Assembly: GCA_928724745.1 (NCBI GenBank)
Contig: CAKMXJ010000002.1
Span: 310,001 to 374,000 of the forward strand
Length of the DNA stretch: 64,000 bases
Source: Anthracocystis setariae
Lineage: Eukaryota > Basidiomycota > Ustilaginomycetes > Ustilaginales > Ustilaginaceae
Reading direction: 5' to 3'
Shown here: in pieces, positions 18,254-27,336 of the stretch
Layout of the letters: the number at the start of each line of letters is the position of its first letter
How positions within the stretch are numbered: the stretch's first letter is position 1
The notes under the pieces: generated by a model
Database searches by the model: none
The model's input: the letters and a program-made list of their open reading frames with translations, nothing else
What the model was told of the DNA's origin: nothing
Made by a program: the position numbers and the translations under genes

Positions 18254-19426
18254 CTACAACATAAAATAGGAAAACAGTGACAATGACAGGCCCAAAATAA
18301 GCGTCGGTCCAGGTCGAATCTTGTTGGATGCATTGCCGTAAACTCGAAGGTACTCGACCTCCCACCTTGCATCAGTGAATGCTGCTGGATTGTTGCGTAC
18401 AAAGTCGCTGCATGTGGCATTCTTGTTCTGCGCTGCACAACCACTGACACCAAATGTGTTGCCTGCCCAGTCGCCGCAGAAGGTGAGGTTGATGATAACC
18501 TCATGCTCGTCAAAGTAATCTTGCATCTGGCAGACACCCCCATTTCCGGTTTGTAGGACGGTAGAAGAGACCGAAGCGTTGGCAACATTGGGAAAGAAAG
18601 CGCCTGGTTTGCCCCACTTGTTCAGTTCTGTAAGGTCGTTCCCGGTAGCGTTGATGTTGGTGACGACGTACCTGGGCGCCGAACTGCCATCTGCGACAGC
18701 AGCAACTACAGATGGCAGAGAGGAACTGTTCACGTTGATTGGCCAGAAGTACACCGCTATGCCTGGATCCCCAGCTTGCGTCTCGCGACGCAATGCATAG
18801 TAGCCTCCACCGTTCTGGTTCAACTGCGTACCGAACGAGTTGACTGCACTGAAGGTCGACGAGCAGCCGGGTTGATAGCTGCAGTCAGTTCCGCTGCTGA
18901 ACCCAGCTTGATCTGATCTGTTCCCGCCAGGAATATAGCAACCGTCGGTCGTATGCAGACTCGCCAGGTTCCTGGGACCTTGATTGTTTGCCCCTTCGAC
19001 GATATCGATCTCGCCTCCTGCTGGCCATTGGTCGGTCGTGCACGTCCAAAATGCAGGCCAAGTGCCACAACCCTGCGGCATATGGGTGAACTTGGCCACA
19101 ATCACACCATCACCCACTTTGAAGTAACTGTGGATGCGCACCGAAGGACGTCCGGAGCCTACTGGGATGATCGAGGTGTTATCAGCTCGCATGACGAATC
19201 GGTTGTATTGGTCGACGTAGGCGAGATTATTGGCGACAGCGGTTCCTTGGTCGACATAGTTGACAGTGCCCCATGTGGGGTCTTGCTTGTTCCAGAACCA
19301 GAATTTATCGAGGAACTGACTTCCAGACACTTCATGAAGCAGCGTAAAGTTTCGTGCTGCGGCATGGTTCGACAGCAAAAAGACTGCTATCGACGCTACC
19401 AGGGTCGAGGCGATGCCAGATAACAT
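18254..19426 (-). CDS. GPI-anchored GH16 endo-beta-glucanase/transglycosidase
   Basis: A cell-wall or secreted glycoside hydrolase family 16 enzyme of 390 residues, likely acting on beta-1,3(4)-glucan. The signal peptide covers 1 to about 24 (ending HAAARN). The catalytic signature GGEIDIVEG is intact with Glu139, Asp141 and Glu144. GTWPAFW and the late FCGDWAGNTF and ARWEVEYLRVY strands fit laminarinase-like GH16. Several N-glycosylation sequons are present. The C-terminus (N-rich site, short spacer, hydrophobic tail of about 17 residues) looks like a GPI signal. It is a single exon with an ATG at 19426. It belongs to the glycan-related neighbourhood beginning at 6963. Confidence 0.92.
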   Translation of the reverse strand: MLSGIASTLVASIAVFLLSNHAAARNFTLLHEVSGSQFLDKFWFWNKQDPTWGTVNYVDQGTAVANNLAYVDQYNRFVMRADNTSIIPVGSGRPSVRIHSYFKVGDGVIVAKFTHMPQGCGTWPAFWTCTTDQWPAGGEIDIVEGANNQGPRNLASLHTTDGCYIPGGNRSDQAGFSSGTDCSYQPGCSSTFSAVNSFGTQLNQNGGGYYALRRETQAGDPGIAVYFWPINVNSSSLPSVVAAVADGSSAPRYVVTNINATGNDLTELNKWGKPGAFFPNVANASVSSTVLQTGNGGVCQMQDYFDEHEVIINLTFCGDWAGNTFGVSGCAAQNKNATCSDFVRNNPAAFTDARWEVEYLRVYGNASNKIRPGPTLILGLSLSLFSYFML

Positions 19427-19606
19427 GTTGCTTGTTTGGGCCAGCCGGTCGTCGTTGTCGGACGAATCTGGGAGGTCTAGAAGAGAGCGAACGTACTTGT
19501 ATGTATCTATGAAGAACTGAACGTCCGCAACATGGTGGCAAAATGTGTCGAGCGACCTGAATACGATGGAAGTTGGGTTTTTACCTCTGCGCTGACAGAA
19601 CGGCGG

Positions 19607-20215
19607 CTAACAAGCAGTAAAGATCGGGTTATCGCATCCAGAACAACCCAATTGGTCAAAGTGCAGGGTCTTGCCCGGCCAAAATCGCAGGAAGATCTTG
19701 CAAGACAGCTTCGCCAGCGTAGTTTGATTATCGCATCCGGCTACTACACGGCGCCTCAGCTTATTCTGAGTTCTTAGCCAATCTATCTCGCGTGCTTTCC
19801 GTAATCTCGGCGAGATGATGAATTCCCTGCGGCTGCGCGCACTTCGGCGAATTTTCGTAATACATTGGCAGACACGTTCCTGCTGGAAGCCTATGAGAAG
19901 TGATTCTCCGGAAATGGTATACAGAACAACATCTATTATGTATGCCTGTTTCAGTTTCTCGAAGTTCTGTGCATATCCTGGAAACCACTGGGACCTGCCA
20001 AACACTGCAACATGATAGGAGTATTCTACCACCAGCATTGCCAGTGTGACGGTCTCCTCCCCGGTATCTTCCTCAAGGCACAACTGGTGACAGGATTGGA
20101 AAGCGTCCTGCCTTGAAATTGAGTCGAGGTCCGCAGCGCGTTTTTGTTGCAGCATTGGAGTTGATTCATTCGCGTCAAGCACAACGCGGCGACTGCGTTT
20201 CCACTGCGATAGCAT
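19607..20215 (-). CDS. Doubtful ORF, unrecognised 202-residue product
   Basis: An open frame of 202 codons from the ATG at 20215 (the frame opens further only from a TTG). I recognise no domain, signal peptide or membrane segment. The N-terminus is basic, the middle has scattered Cys and the C-terminus is Arg/Lys-rich. It lacks the compositional regularity of the neighbouring genes. It may be a chance ORF, a decayed gene or a fast-evolving orphan. Confidence 0.2.
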   Translation of the reverse strand: MLSQWKRSRRVVLDANESTPMLQQKRAADLDSISRQDAFQSCHQLCLEEDTGEETVTLAMLVVEYSYHVAVFGRSQWFPGYAQNFEKLKQAYIIDVVLYTISGESLLIGFQQERVCQCITKIRRSARSRREFIISPRLRKAREIDWLRTQNKLRRRVVAGCDNQTTLAKLSCKIFLRFWPGKTLHFDQLGCSGCDNPIFTAC

Positions 20216-20674
20216 GTTGAGAGAATTCGATTCCACCGAAGCCTTTGTCAAGTATTGGAGTCGCAAATGACAATTACAGATCTTATAGAAGTGTGCTCTC
20301 AACTCCGAAAAGATAGCTCCGCTCGATGCAGATGCGACTCATTGGGTAGCGTTGGGACGGGACGCTAAACTCTTACTGAGCTGAGGCTTCGATTAGACCA
20401 ACAAGAAGTCTATTTATCTCATAGCAGGTCACTACGATCCGGAAGCAGCAATCAAAGATAAGGTACATTGAATTCATGGCGTTGTAAATGATTTCGTTTT
20501 CTTCGCCGCTATCGCCGTACCGGATCCACTCCAGTCCAGATCCCGTTCCGCTTTTTTCGCAAGGTTCGCGGAATCAGCTTGCTATCTATGCGAATAAGAG
20601 GGTTTCGTCCCCTCCAACCAGGTGCTCCGCCAGATGACCAACGAAAACGCATGCTTCGAGGTGGACGGAAGGGG

Positions 20675-20705
<31 letters not shown>
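20675..20705. repeat. Poly(A) tract, 31 nt
   Basis: The longest homopolymer of the window. It is followed after GGG by a second, 9-nt A run. Confidence 0.9.
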
Positions 20706-20708
<3 letters not shown>

Positions 20709-21605
20709 AAAAAAAAACCTGCTGCTGCGGATCGCAAGCCGTCGCATCGAATCGGTCCGCGAGGTGGTACTTCGAAACGGCTTCACAGGGCACACTTGAC
20801 CATTGATCCGGAAAAGAGTGTTGATCACATTGAGAAGCTGTCCCTATTGATTCCCTTCCAAAGGCAAAGCTTGGCCTGTGCTATATTCGAATATCTTGTG
20901 TACGTCCTCGAAACACAGCAACGCCGGTGTACATGAGCACATTTGCAACCGGGTTGAACAGCATCTGACCTCTTTGACAACTTTTGAAGGGGTCATGTCA
21001 ATGCTTGAAAGACCTAAGCCTGATGTGAAGCACAAAGTTAGCGACTGCTGAGGTTGAGGTGAGGTACGCATTAGTTGACGCGAACATTTCGACCTAACTT
21101 GTTGTCACTTTCCGCGACGCGGATGATTTTGCAGCTCACCTCTGGCGACGTCTTCATTCCCACTTGTTAGCTCGAGCCGGACCCCAGCTTTGGCTGCATC
21201 TCTTGTTGTTAAGCTTGCCTTCGTGTCCCAGCCAGCGTATTTCGTCAAGCAGTCCATCGCGAGGCGGCTATGTCACGCCGTTTTGCGAATCAAAACGCTC
21301 GATCAGAGTTCGGAGCTTAATGATGTGTTGCAATTCCTGTCTGCGCAGAGAGCAACAGATACCCCTGTCAGTCAGTACTAGCACGCTTGAGGACCTGTCA
21401 ACATGCTTTCAGCTGAAGGAGGACTGTGCGCTATGGTCTTGGCGTTTCATTACTTTCGAGCGGTATAAACTTCAACCCACTTTCCGCAAGGGGTGCTTTT
21501 TAAGCAGGCGTTCTGTTCGCCTTGATCTGTTCGTTTTCTCCCCAGACTCTCTCCAAGAGGCATGGTTGCTACTCTACCACATCTTCCTAGAACTCGAAGC
21601 CGATC

Positions 21606-23171
21606 ATGCCAACATTTCGCCCCGGTCTGAAGAAAGTCCTGGCAACTTTCGTGGCTCACATGCTGTTGATGTCATCAAGCACCACAGCACGATTGGGAAG
21701 ATATACGCAACTGCACAAGCGACAAGCACAGTATCAGTATATCGCAGATGAGCCCGACGCTCTCAAGGCTGCCGCGGCGATCCAACAGATGGAATTTGTG
21801 CCCAACAACAGCTCGAATCCAAACCCTGACTGGCTGATCATCAAAGACGACGGCGGCACTTCGAATCCTCCGTGGCTCTCGCAGGTACCTTTTGCACAGA
21901 CACCTGCCGCTGAGAACATGGCCGTAGCGGACGGACAGATGGGCTGGAAGGATGTTCCGGATCTTGAAGGCTTTACACTCAATCGAACTTGGGAATTGGT
22001 CCCCGGCCTGATCATGCCAATGTACATTTCTCAAACATACCAACCTGGAGGTGACAATAGCAAGATCCAACGTGCCATCATTACGATGCCAGGCAAGCCC
22101 CGCGATTCGTGGAAGTACGCCAATCTGTTCCGCAATGCGCTGACTGTTGCCGCCTCGAACAGCTCGAATGGAATTGCGCAAGAGCAGGTCGTGATTGTGG
22201 GACCCGTGTTTCTGAATTCGGATGACAAGGAGGCAGGCGCAGTCAAGCAGGGCGAGCTTTACTGGCATGGTTCTCAGTGGCAATCCGGACATCGAGCTCG
22301 AAATGAGGAGCTCAAGACCAAACTCAGCTCGTACCATGTTCTCGACAACATCACCGACTGGCTCTTCCAGTCGGGTGAGTTTCCGTCGATGAAACAGGTC
22401 GTACTGGGTGGACATTCGATGGGTGGACAGGCAGTGCAGAGGTATGCCGTGCTGAAGAAGACCAAAGCGTACGACGACAATATGCATTTCTGGGTTGGTA
22501 ATCCCGGTTCGTGGGCTTGGCTGGATGACGAGCGTCCGTACCAGAACGATTCGTGCATCGGCTGGAACGGTTGGGGCTACGGGTTTGGCAATGTCAGCAG
22601 TGTGATCGGCTATGCAAGGAGGGATGTCAATGCGAGTAGGGAGGCCATCGTCGAGCGTTTCCGATCACGCAAGCTCCACTATGCGGTCGGACTTGCTGAC
22701 ACAGGTCCTGGTGATACGCACTGTCAAGCCAAGATGCAAGGCGGTAGTCATTTGGATCGCGCATCTCAATTTGTTCTCTCGCTCGGTCGACTGGGCGGCT
22801 TCCCGCCAGCCCAATCGTTCGACGTGATCGCAGGGACCTCACACCAAGACTACCCCATGATCCGAGCAGATAAATCGGTGCAACGCATCTTTCTGGCCGA
22901 CTTCAACACTAGCTTTCCTCTTCTCACCAATACGACGAACCCAGGCGACCAATTGCATGCGCATCACAATCATACGCATCACGACCCGACGCAGCCCAAG
23001 TTAAAGATGTTCTCGACCCCAACGCACAGGATCATTGCGAGTGGGCTGTTGGGCGGGTCAGTGTTGTTCACGATCATCTTCTTCGCCATGTTGCCGTGTG
23101 TGTTCAGCGATAACTACGATGATGGGCGTTACCAGAAGGAAATGTCGGCCAGGAGGAGACTCTTGTCCTAA
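21606..23171 (+). CDS. Secreted/surface alpha/beta hydrolase with C-terminal membrane anchor
   Basis: The protein has 521 residues. The N-terminus has a basic start then a hydrophobic stretch (about 9-28), a signal peptide or anchor. The body shows an alpha/beta-hydrolase fold: the nucleophile elbow GHSMGG with Ser271 after VVLGG, an earlier VVIVGPVFLNSDD strand, and a late DTHCQAKMQGGSHLDRA segment that could supply the histidine. Many N-glycosylation sequons support lumenal or extracellular exposure. A His-rich spacer (about 450-465) precedes a membrane helix at about 475-499 and a short basic cytosolic tail. The substrate is unknown; esterase or peptidase activity is possible. It is a single exon. 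Confidence 0.82.
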   Translation: MPTFRPGLKKVLATFVAHMLLMSSSTTARLGRYTQLHKRQAQYQYIADEPDALKAAAAIQQMEFVPNNSSNPNPDWLIIKDDGGTSNPPWLSQVPFAQTPAAENMAVADGQMGWKDVPDLEGFTLNRTWELVPGLIMPMYISQTYQPGGDNSKIQRAIITMPGKPRDSWKYANLFRNALTVAASNSSNGIAQEQVVIVGPVFLNSDDKEAGAVKQGELYWHGSQWQSGHRARNEELKTKLSSYHVLDNITDWLFQSGEFPSMKQVVLGGHSMGGQAVQRYAVLKKTKAYDDNMHFWVGNPGSWAWLDDERPYQNDSCIGWNGWGYGFGNVSSVIGYARRDVNASREAIVERFRSRKLHYAVGLADTGPGDTHCQAKMQGGSHLDRASQFVLSLGRLGGFPPAQSFDVIAGTSHQDYPMIRADKSVQRIFLADFNTSFPLLTNTTNPGDQLHAHHNHTHHDPTQPKLKMFSTPTHRIIASGLLGGSVLFTIIFFAMLPCVFSDNYDDGRYQKEMSARRRLLS

Positions 23172-23527
23172 TTCGCTTCAATCGCAGTACAAATTTGTAG
23201 ATAGCCACTTGCCATTGATGTTTGCTTTGATCGTACTTCACCATCCCCGTCTGAAAGTCAGCGAGCTGGGCCTTCGCAGAACATGTGAGGTACCGTTACG
23301 GCAAGAATGTGTTCACAGTTGAAGTTGATGTTACCTTAATCAGTCCCGATTTACAGCTCCACCTTTTCTGCTCAATTTTTTTTTTTTTTTTTTTTTTTTT
23401 TGGTTTGCTTCTAATTTCCGTCATCCGAACCTCGTGCGTCGACCTCGTTCTTGATCATCCCACGCGGCCAAAAACCTTGATCGCTGTCACCGGCATCGTT
23501 GATTCCCCTGGTCACTGCTCGCAAAAG
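23172..23527. other. Intergenic region with 26-nt T tract
   Basis: It contains a T run at 23376-23401, about 127 bp upstream of the PET191 ATG, in a position typical of nucleosome-excluding poly(dA:dT) promoter tracts. No gene was seen. Confidence 0.6.
23376..23401. repeat. Poly(T) tract, 26 nt
   Basis: A homopolymer run in the PET191 upstream region. Confidence 0.9.
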
Positions 23528-23912
23528 ATGGTTGGATCGGTAAGTGTACTTCCATCTCCCCTGGCGCTGTTGGCACTGAAGTTGATGTATACGATTTTGG
23601 TTTGATGGTTTGGGGTTGGTTGATGGATAGTGTCTTCATATCCGAGAAGAGCTGACGCAATGCGTGCTCAAGACCGACTGCTTTATCAAGCAAGGCAACT
23701 CGGCACAAGAATGCATCACATCGCACATGGCAGAGCTGCCTCTGGAGTGTCAACAAGTGTACAAGAGCTTCGTTGAGTGTAGGAGGGGGATGTTGGATAT
23801 GAGGAAGAGATTCAGAGGTAACGCACCTCCAGCAGCAAGCGACAGCAATACCCCCGGTGGCACAACTCAAGTCAATCCAGCAAGCGCCGCAGTCAACTCC
23901 ACAGCAACTTGA
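23528..23912 (+). CDS. PET191: Cytochrome c oxidase assembly factor PET191 (COA5)
   Basis: A twin-CX9C protein of the mitochondrial intermembrane space needed for complex IV assembly. Two exons: 23528-23539 (only 12 nt, encoding MVGS) and 23631-23912, with a 91-bp intron (GTAAGT donor, GGATAG acceptor). The splice yields a 97-residue protein. The mature start SCLHIREELTQCVLKTDC reconstitutes the first CX9C pair across the junction. The signatures QECITSH, LPLECQQVYKSFVECRRG and MLDMRKRFRGN match COA5/Pet191. The C-terminal 25 residues are a low-complexity extension. An unspliced reading would lose the essential first cysteines. Confidence 0.95.
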
Positions 23913-24346
23913 AGAAAAAGAAGAACATGATGATTCGGTTTCGTCTGCTGGGTCAGCTCATCCGAAGAAGGCACCAGAGCCTCAAGAGAAATGCCGCCAT
24001 TTGGCTTTCGAACATCTGCAATTGTACTTGTACTCCAGCATTATACAACGTCGTATTGTGCAGTCGAGCGGATCGTCTGTTGGAGCGCCTTTACAGCATC
24101 CTCAATCGCCCTTCTGAAGAGCAACACACGGGTTGATGCTGTTTGTTGACAGGATACAAGCGATGGCTTGACCATTTTATAAAGGAGTGAATATCGCAAC
24201 TAAAAGGCCACTACATCAACGAAAAATAAAAGAAGGGGAAGGGGAAGTAGCAAAACGCAAGATAAGAAGGAGAGACGTCCGGACTCGACCATTCCAGCTC
24301 GGGCCAGCTAAGGATCGAAAACAAAACCGCGAGAATAATAGAGCAC
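23913..24346. other. Convergent 3' intergenic region
   Basis: Lies between the 3' ends of PET191 and the small surface-protein gene. Only short frames, an A/G-rich stretch at about 24225-24275, and nothing recognisable. Confidence 0.5.
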
Positions 24347-24811
24347 TTAGAGCACAGCGACCATCACTGCTGCCGCCGCTGCCACCGTCATGAACACCGC
24401 CTTGGCTGCGGCATAATTCGAGTCTGTCAAAGCAGCGTTGGCGAATTGCAAGTTGCTCGGGTCAGGAGCCAAGTTTCGTGCATCACTGGCGGTGTTGTAT
24501 CCGGCTGAGCTCGCTAGACTTGCGTAGACTTGGGATGGGAAGATGGCAGGGACGGATGCTGTAGGCACTACGTATGTGTACTGGTAGGAGGCGGTGGCCG
24601 GAGTTGGGCCGGGTCCACCGATGACGGTTGGGTTGCCGCCGGTGGCTGATGCGAATGTGGTTGGCGGTGTGTAGGTTTGCGAAACCGAGTAGGACGAAAG
24701 TGGGAAGCTGGTTCCGTTAAACGCGGATGCAACTTGGGCCGATGCGGATGGTGAGAAGAGGATGAGCGTTGTGCAGATGAACAGCGCTGTGGCGCTTGTT
24801 GGTGAGAGCAT
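24347..24811 (-). CDS. Small secreted, probably GPI-anchored protein of unknown function
   Basis: A 154-residue protein with a clear signal peptide (residues 1 to about 25, ending SASAQ). A Ser/Thr/Pro/Gly/Tyr-rich body follows (SYSVSQTYTPPTTF, GGPGPTPAT). A C-terminal Ala/Val hydrophobic tail (about 135-154) after an Asn/Ser/Asp-containing site suggests GPI attachment. There are almost no cysteines, unlike hydrophobins or many effectors. The ATG at 24811 lies directly before the hydrophobic core. It could be a cell-wall structural protein or a surface effector. I do not recognise the family. Confidence 0.65.
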   Translation of the reverse strand: MLSPTSATALFICTTLILFSPSASAQVASAFNGTSFPLSSYSVSQTYTPPTTFASATGGNPTVIGGPGPTPATASYQYTYVVPTASVPAIFPSQVYASLASSAGYNTASDARNLAPDPSNLQFANAALTDSNYAAAKAVFMTVAAAAAVMVAVL

Positions 24812-25232
24812 GGTGGATTCTTAGGTTGTGGAGGAACGATGCTCTGCGGTTGTTGCACTGTCTTGAAATGAAGAAGAGTGTCTCGAAGGCTCGGCAATAT
24901 GGGTTGTAGTGTTCCAAGAAGTGAGCTATGAGCGACGTCGGGCAGCAATAACGACTCTCGAGGATGTGGTGATGTAACGTCCAAGTTCGAGCTGAGACGA
25001 TGTTTTTGGATAGGTTGGATGTGTTTTGCAATAAGGTCGTGTTTTCAGGGTGATGAACGGAGTAGTCCTAAGATTCAAGGGAAGAGAGGTAGAGAAGACG
25101 AAAGCAGCTTGAGGAGGATTCAAAAGGTCGAGCAGGGGAGATGATGGTCGGGAGCTGTGTTCAAGGATGGTTCGAGTTGATGATCTGAAGGGGCTCATGC
25201 GGGGATGTTAGAGGCTCCTGCTCAAGCTCATA

Positions 25233-25258
25233 CACAAGCACAAGCACAAGCACAAGCA
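25233..25258. repeat. (CACAAG)n microsatellite, about 4 units
   Basis: The same hexamer and orientation as the longer array at 17651-17728. Confidence 0.85.
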
Positions 25259-25405
25259 AAAGCAACAGGAACAGGAACGACCCTGACCACACCACAATCC
25301 CCTACAGTTCACAGACAGCTACCATCCAAAAAGAGAGGCGGGCAACGAGGAAATTTCTCCTTTCCTAATTAGTTGCAGCTGGGCGCCAACCCCGCAGAGC
25401 AGCAG

Positions 25406-25437
25406 CGCAACCCAACGCAACGCAACGCAACGCAACG
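25406..25437. repeat. (CGCAA)n pentanucleotide repeat
   Basis: About six tandem CGCAA/CCCAA units. Confidence 0.85.
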
Positions 25438-26027
25438 ACGATCCCTCCTGCTCATCTCCCGGTGCGCGTCTCTGAAGCCAAACAGAGAGAGAGAGAGAAG
25501 GATTCCAAAAATTCCCCGCCAAAGCAAACTCACTACAACGTTGACCTCGCTTACTGCCGTGAACTGCAGCCTGAATAGAATTGGCTCAACACAATCTCAA
25601 AATACAGAGTAAAGTACTGTATCCAAAACATGAATATTTCAGATTCCGACAGCAGCCTGCTCTGGTCGATTTCACAGGCGATTGCCGCTCGACACGGTGA
25701 GCCGCTGCCGTCTTCTTTTTGACTCTTTTGCGCCTGAGATTTCTTAGCCATCCATCGTTCGTGGGATTGGGCGGGTAAGGCAGACTTCCATTTTCCCAAA
25801 GCAAACCAATGTCATGTTAGGCCGCGTCCCTCACTGTCACTTTGCCGAGCCGTGACGCCTCTTGAATGGCTTTGAGCTGGATGATTGCAGGGATGACGTC
25901 GGCAAGCCTGGAGCCTGCTCCTCGACAATCGTAAAACGGTGCACAATGCCGGGACACAGATCATCAATGACAGTCACCACCCGAGGCTGCACACTCGTGT
26001 AGAGACAATAGGAAATGGTATCAATTC

Positions 26028-26843
26028 TTAGACAGCGTCCGCCGCCTTCATGTCCTTACTGGAATATTCCGCTTCGAATCGCCAGCTCTTGACCCCATCG
26101 AGCTCGCTCCACTCTGGACTCACTGCGGCTGCCTCTGCTGCAACAGAAGGATCGTAGAATGCTGGAACTCTCACCCTAACATCCGCCTGGTAAGGCACCG
26201 GAGCGATCTGTGCATTATCCACATCAAAGTCGAACTGCGTCAAGGTGTCGCCGGTTGCCCACCCATACCATGGCCTGCCCGCCCACCGAACAGCCCCATT
26301 GTTCGTTGCTGACTCTTGCACACCTGATTTAGAGAAGTTCACCTCGAGATAGTCCTTAACATTGTACAGGATGGTCTGCTCGTCGACCGAGTAGATCGAG
26401 GGGGATTTGTGCGGTGTGATGGTGGTTAGGCTGCTTCTCAACCCGGCGATGAGATTCGAAGACGTGGCCAGAATAATGTTGGAGAAGAGGATGAATTGCT
26501 TGAATACAAAGCCTTTGTCCGCCGCGTTGGGCTGCTTGCCAGCCAGCGAAGGGTGTCGCATGCCCAGAACTTCAAGCTTGGCTTCGTCGAAACTCAGTCG
26601 AAAGATGCGTGGACCAGGTCCAGTGTGGTCTTGATATCCGAGTTCGAGCATCACTGGATGATTGGCACCAGCATTGTATGTTGCAGGATCCAGACCGAGC
26701 GCCGTGATTTCGTCGTGCGTGAACGGGATTAGAGGGGAAGGCTCGATGTTGCGCACATTTGGTGGGAGGAAGTTGAGAATCTGCGCGATTGGCATGAGCA
26801 GCGGTACCAGCATCACATCGTACGTCCCGTTTATTGCGACCAT
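26028..26843 (-). CDS. Conserved-looking protein of unknown function
   Basis: An open frame of 271 residues with a convincing coding appearance and an ATG start at 26843. The N-terminus (NGTYDVMLVPLLMPIAQILNFLPP) is hydrophobic but not a classic signal. The rest alternates predicted strands and loops (MLELGYQDHTGPGPRIFRLSF, RWAGRPWYGWATGD, ADVRVRVPAFYDPS). The overall size and strand-rich pattern are loosely reminiscent of acetoacetate-decarboxylase-like folds, but I see no catalytic lysine motif and do not assign it. It is divergent from nothing close, and shares 3' spacing with no obvious partner. Confidence 0.7.
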   Translation of the reverse strand: MVAINGTYDVMLVPLLMPIAQILNFLPPNVRNIEPSPLIPFTHDEITALGLDPATYNAGANHPVMLELGYQDHTGPGPRIFRLSFDEAKLEVLGMRHPSLAGKQPNAADKGFVFKQFILFSNIILATSSNLIAGLRSSLTTITPHKSPSIYSVDEQTILYNVKDYLEVNFSKSGVQESATNNGAVRWAGRPWYGWATGDTLTQFDFDVDNAQIAPVPYQADVRVRVPAFYDPSVAAEAAAVSPEWSELDGVKSWRFEAEYSSKDMKAADAV

Positions 26844-27336
26844 CTTGGAACTTAAAGCACCTCAGACGCGATTCGTGATGTAGGTGAGTGACTTGATTGT
26901 GGGTGATGAGGAGAGGATACGAAGGCAAGTTTTAAACCTGTTTGCCAGGCAAAAGTGGGCTGGAAAGAGCTAAGTAAGCCGGCGGAATTTCCTTACTCCA
27001 CATGCTGTCACTTGCGGTACTGTACCTCCACCTGCACAACCCTTGGCTAACTGACAACGCTAACCCACCTCGGTTCGGGCACATACAGCTCCGAAGCGCA
27101 TTCGCTTTGGCCCTCTGCTGCCACCTCTTTTTGATCTGCACCACTCGGATCTTTGGTCAACGTTCCAAGTCGGAAGCAACGGGCAAGCTAACGCTTTCAG
27201 CCAGATCGCATTTCAGACTAAAGTGAGTGGCGCGCATGATCAAGGTCTTGGCATCAGGGTCGCCATTCTATCTATTGTACACTATACTACACCTATACTG
27301 GATTTCTAGATAGCGTTTATGCGCTGGTAGTGGGTA
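26844..27336. other. Intergenic region
   Basis: This 493-bp region lies between the start of the unknown gene and the 3' end of the methyltransferase gene. No feature was recognised. Confidence 0.5.

Larger units (their letters stand above)
19427..21605. other. Intergenic region with long A tract and one doubtful ORF
   Basis: This 2.2-kb region lies between the GH16 gene and the alpha/beta hydrolase gene. It holds the doubtful ORF at 19607-20215 and a 31-nt A run at 20675-20705. A TATA-like GGTATAAAC at about 21462 lies 140 bp before the hydrolase ATG. Nothing else was recognised. Confidence 0.5.
24812..26027. other. Intergenic region with microsatellites
   Basis: It contains a short (CACAAG)n array near 25233-25258, a (CGCAA)n array near 25406-25437 and a GAGA run near 25484-25498. 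The small frames are not convincing; they likely represent the long 5' region of the small surface-protein gene. Confidence 0.5.

Noticed and set aside
20675..20717. Poly(A) tail of a retroposed element
   Set aside because: No reverse-transcriptase, SINE-like body or target-site duplication was seen beside it.
6963..23171. Secondary-metabolite or glycolipid (mannosylerythritol-type) cluster
   Set aside because: No polyketide synthase, NRPS, terpene synthase, erythritol-mannosyltransferase or PEX-type acyltransferase genes are present; AT3 and GT2 content fits polysaccharide better.
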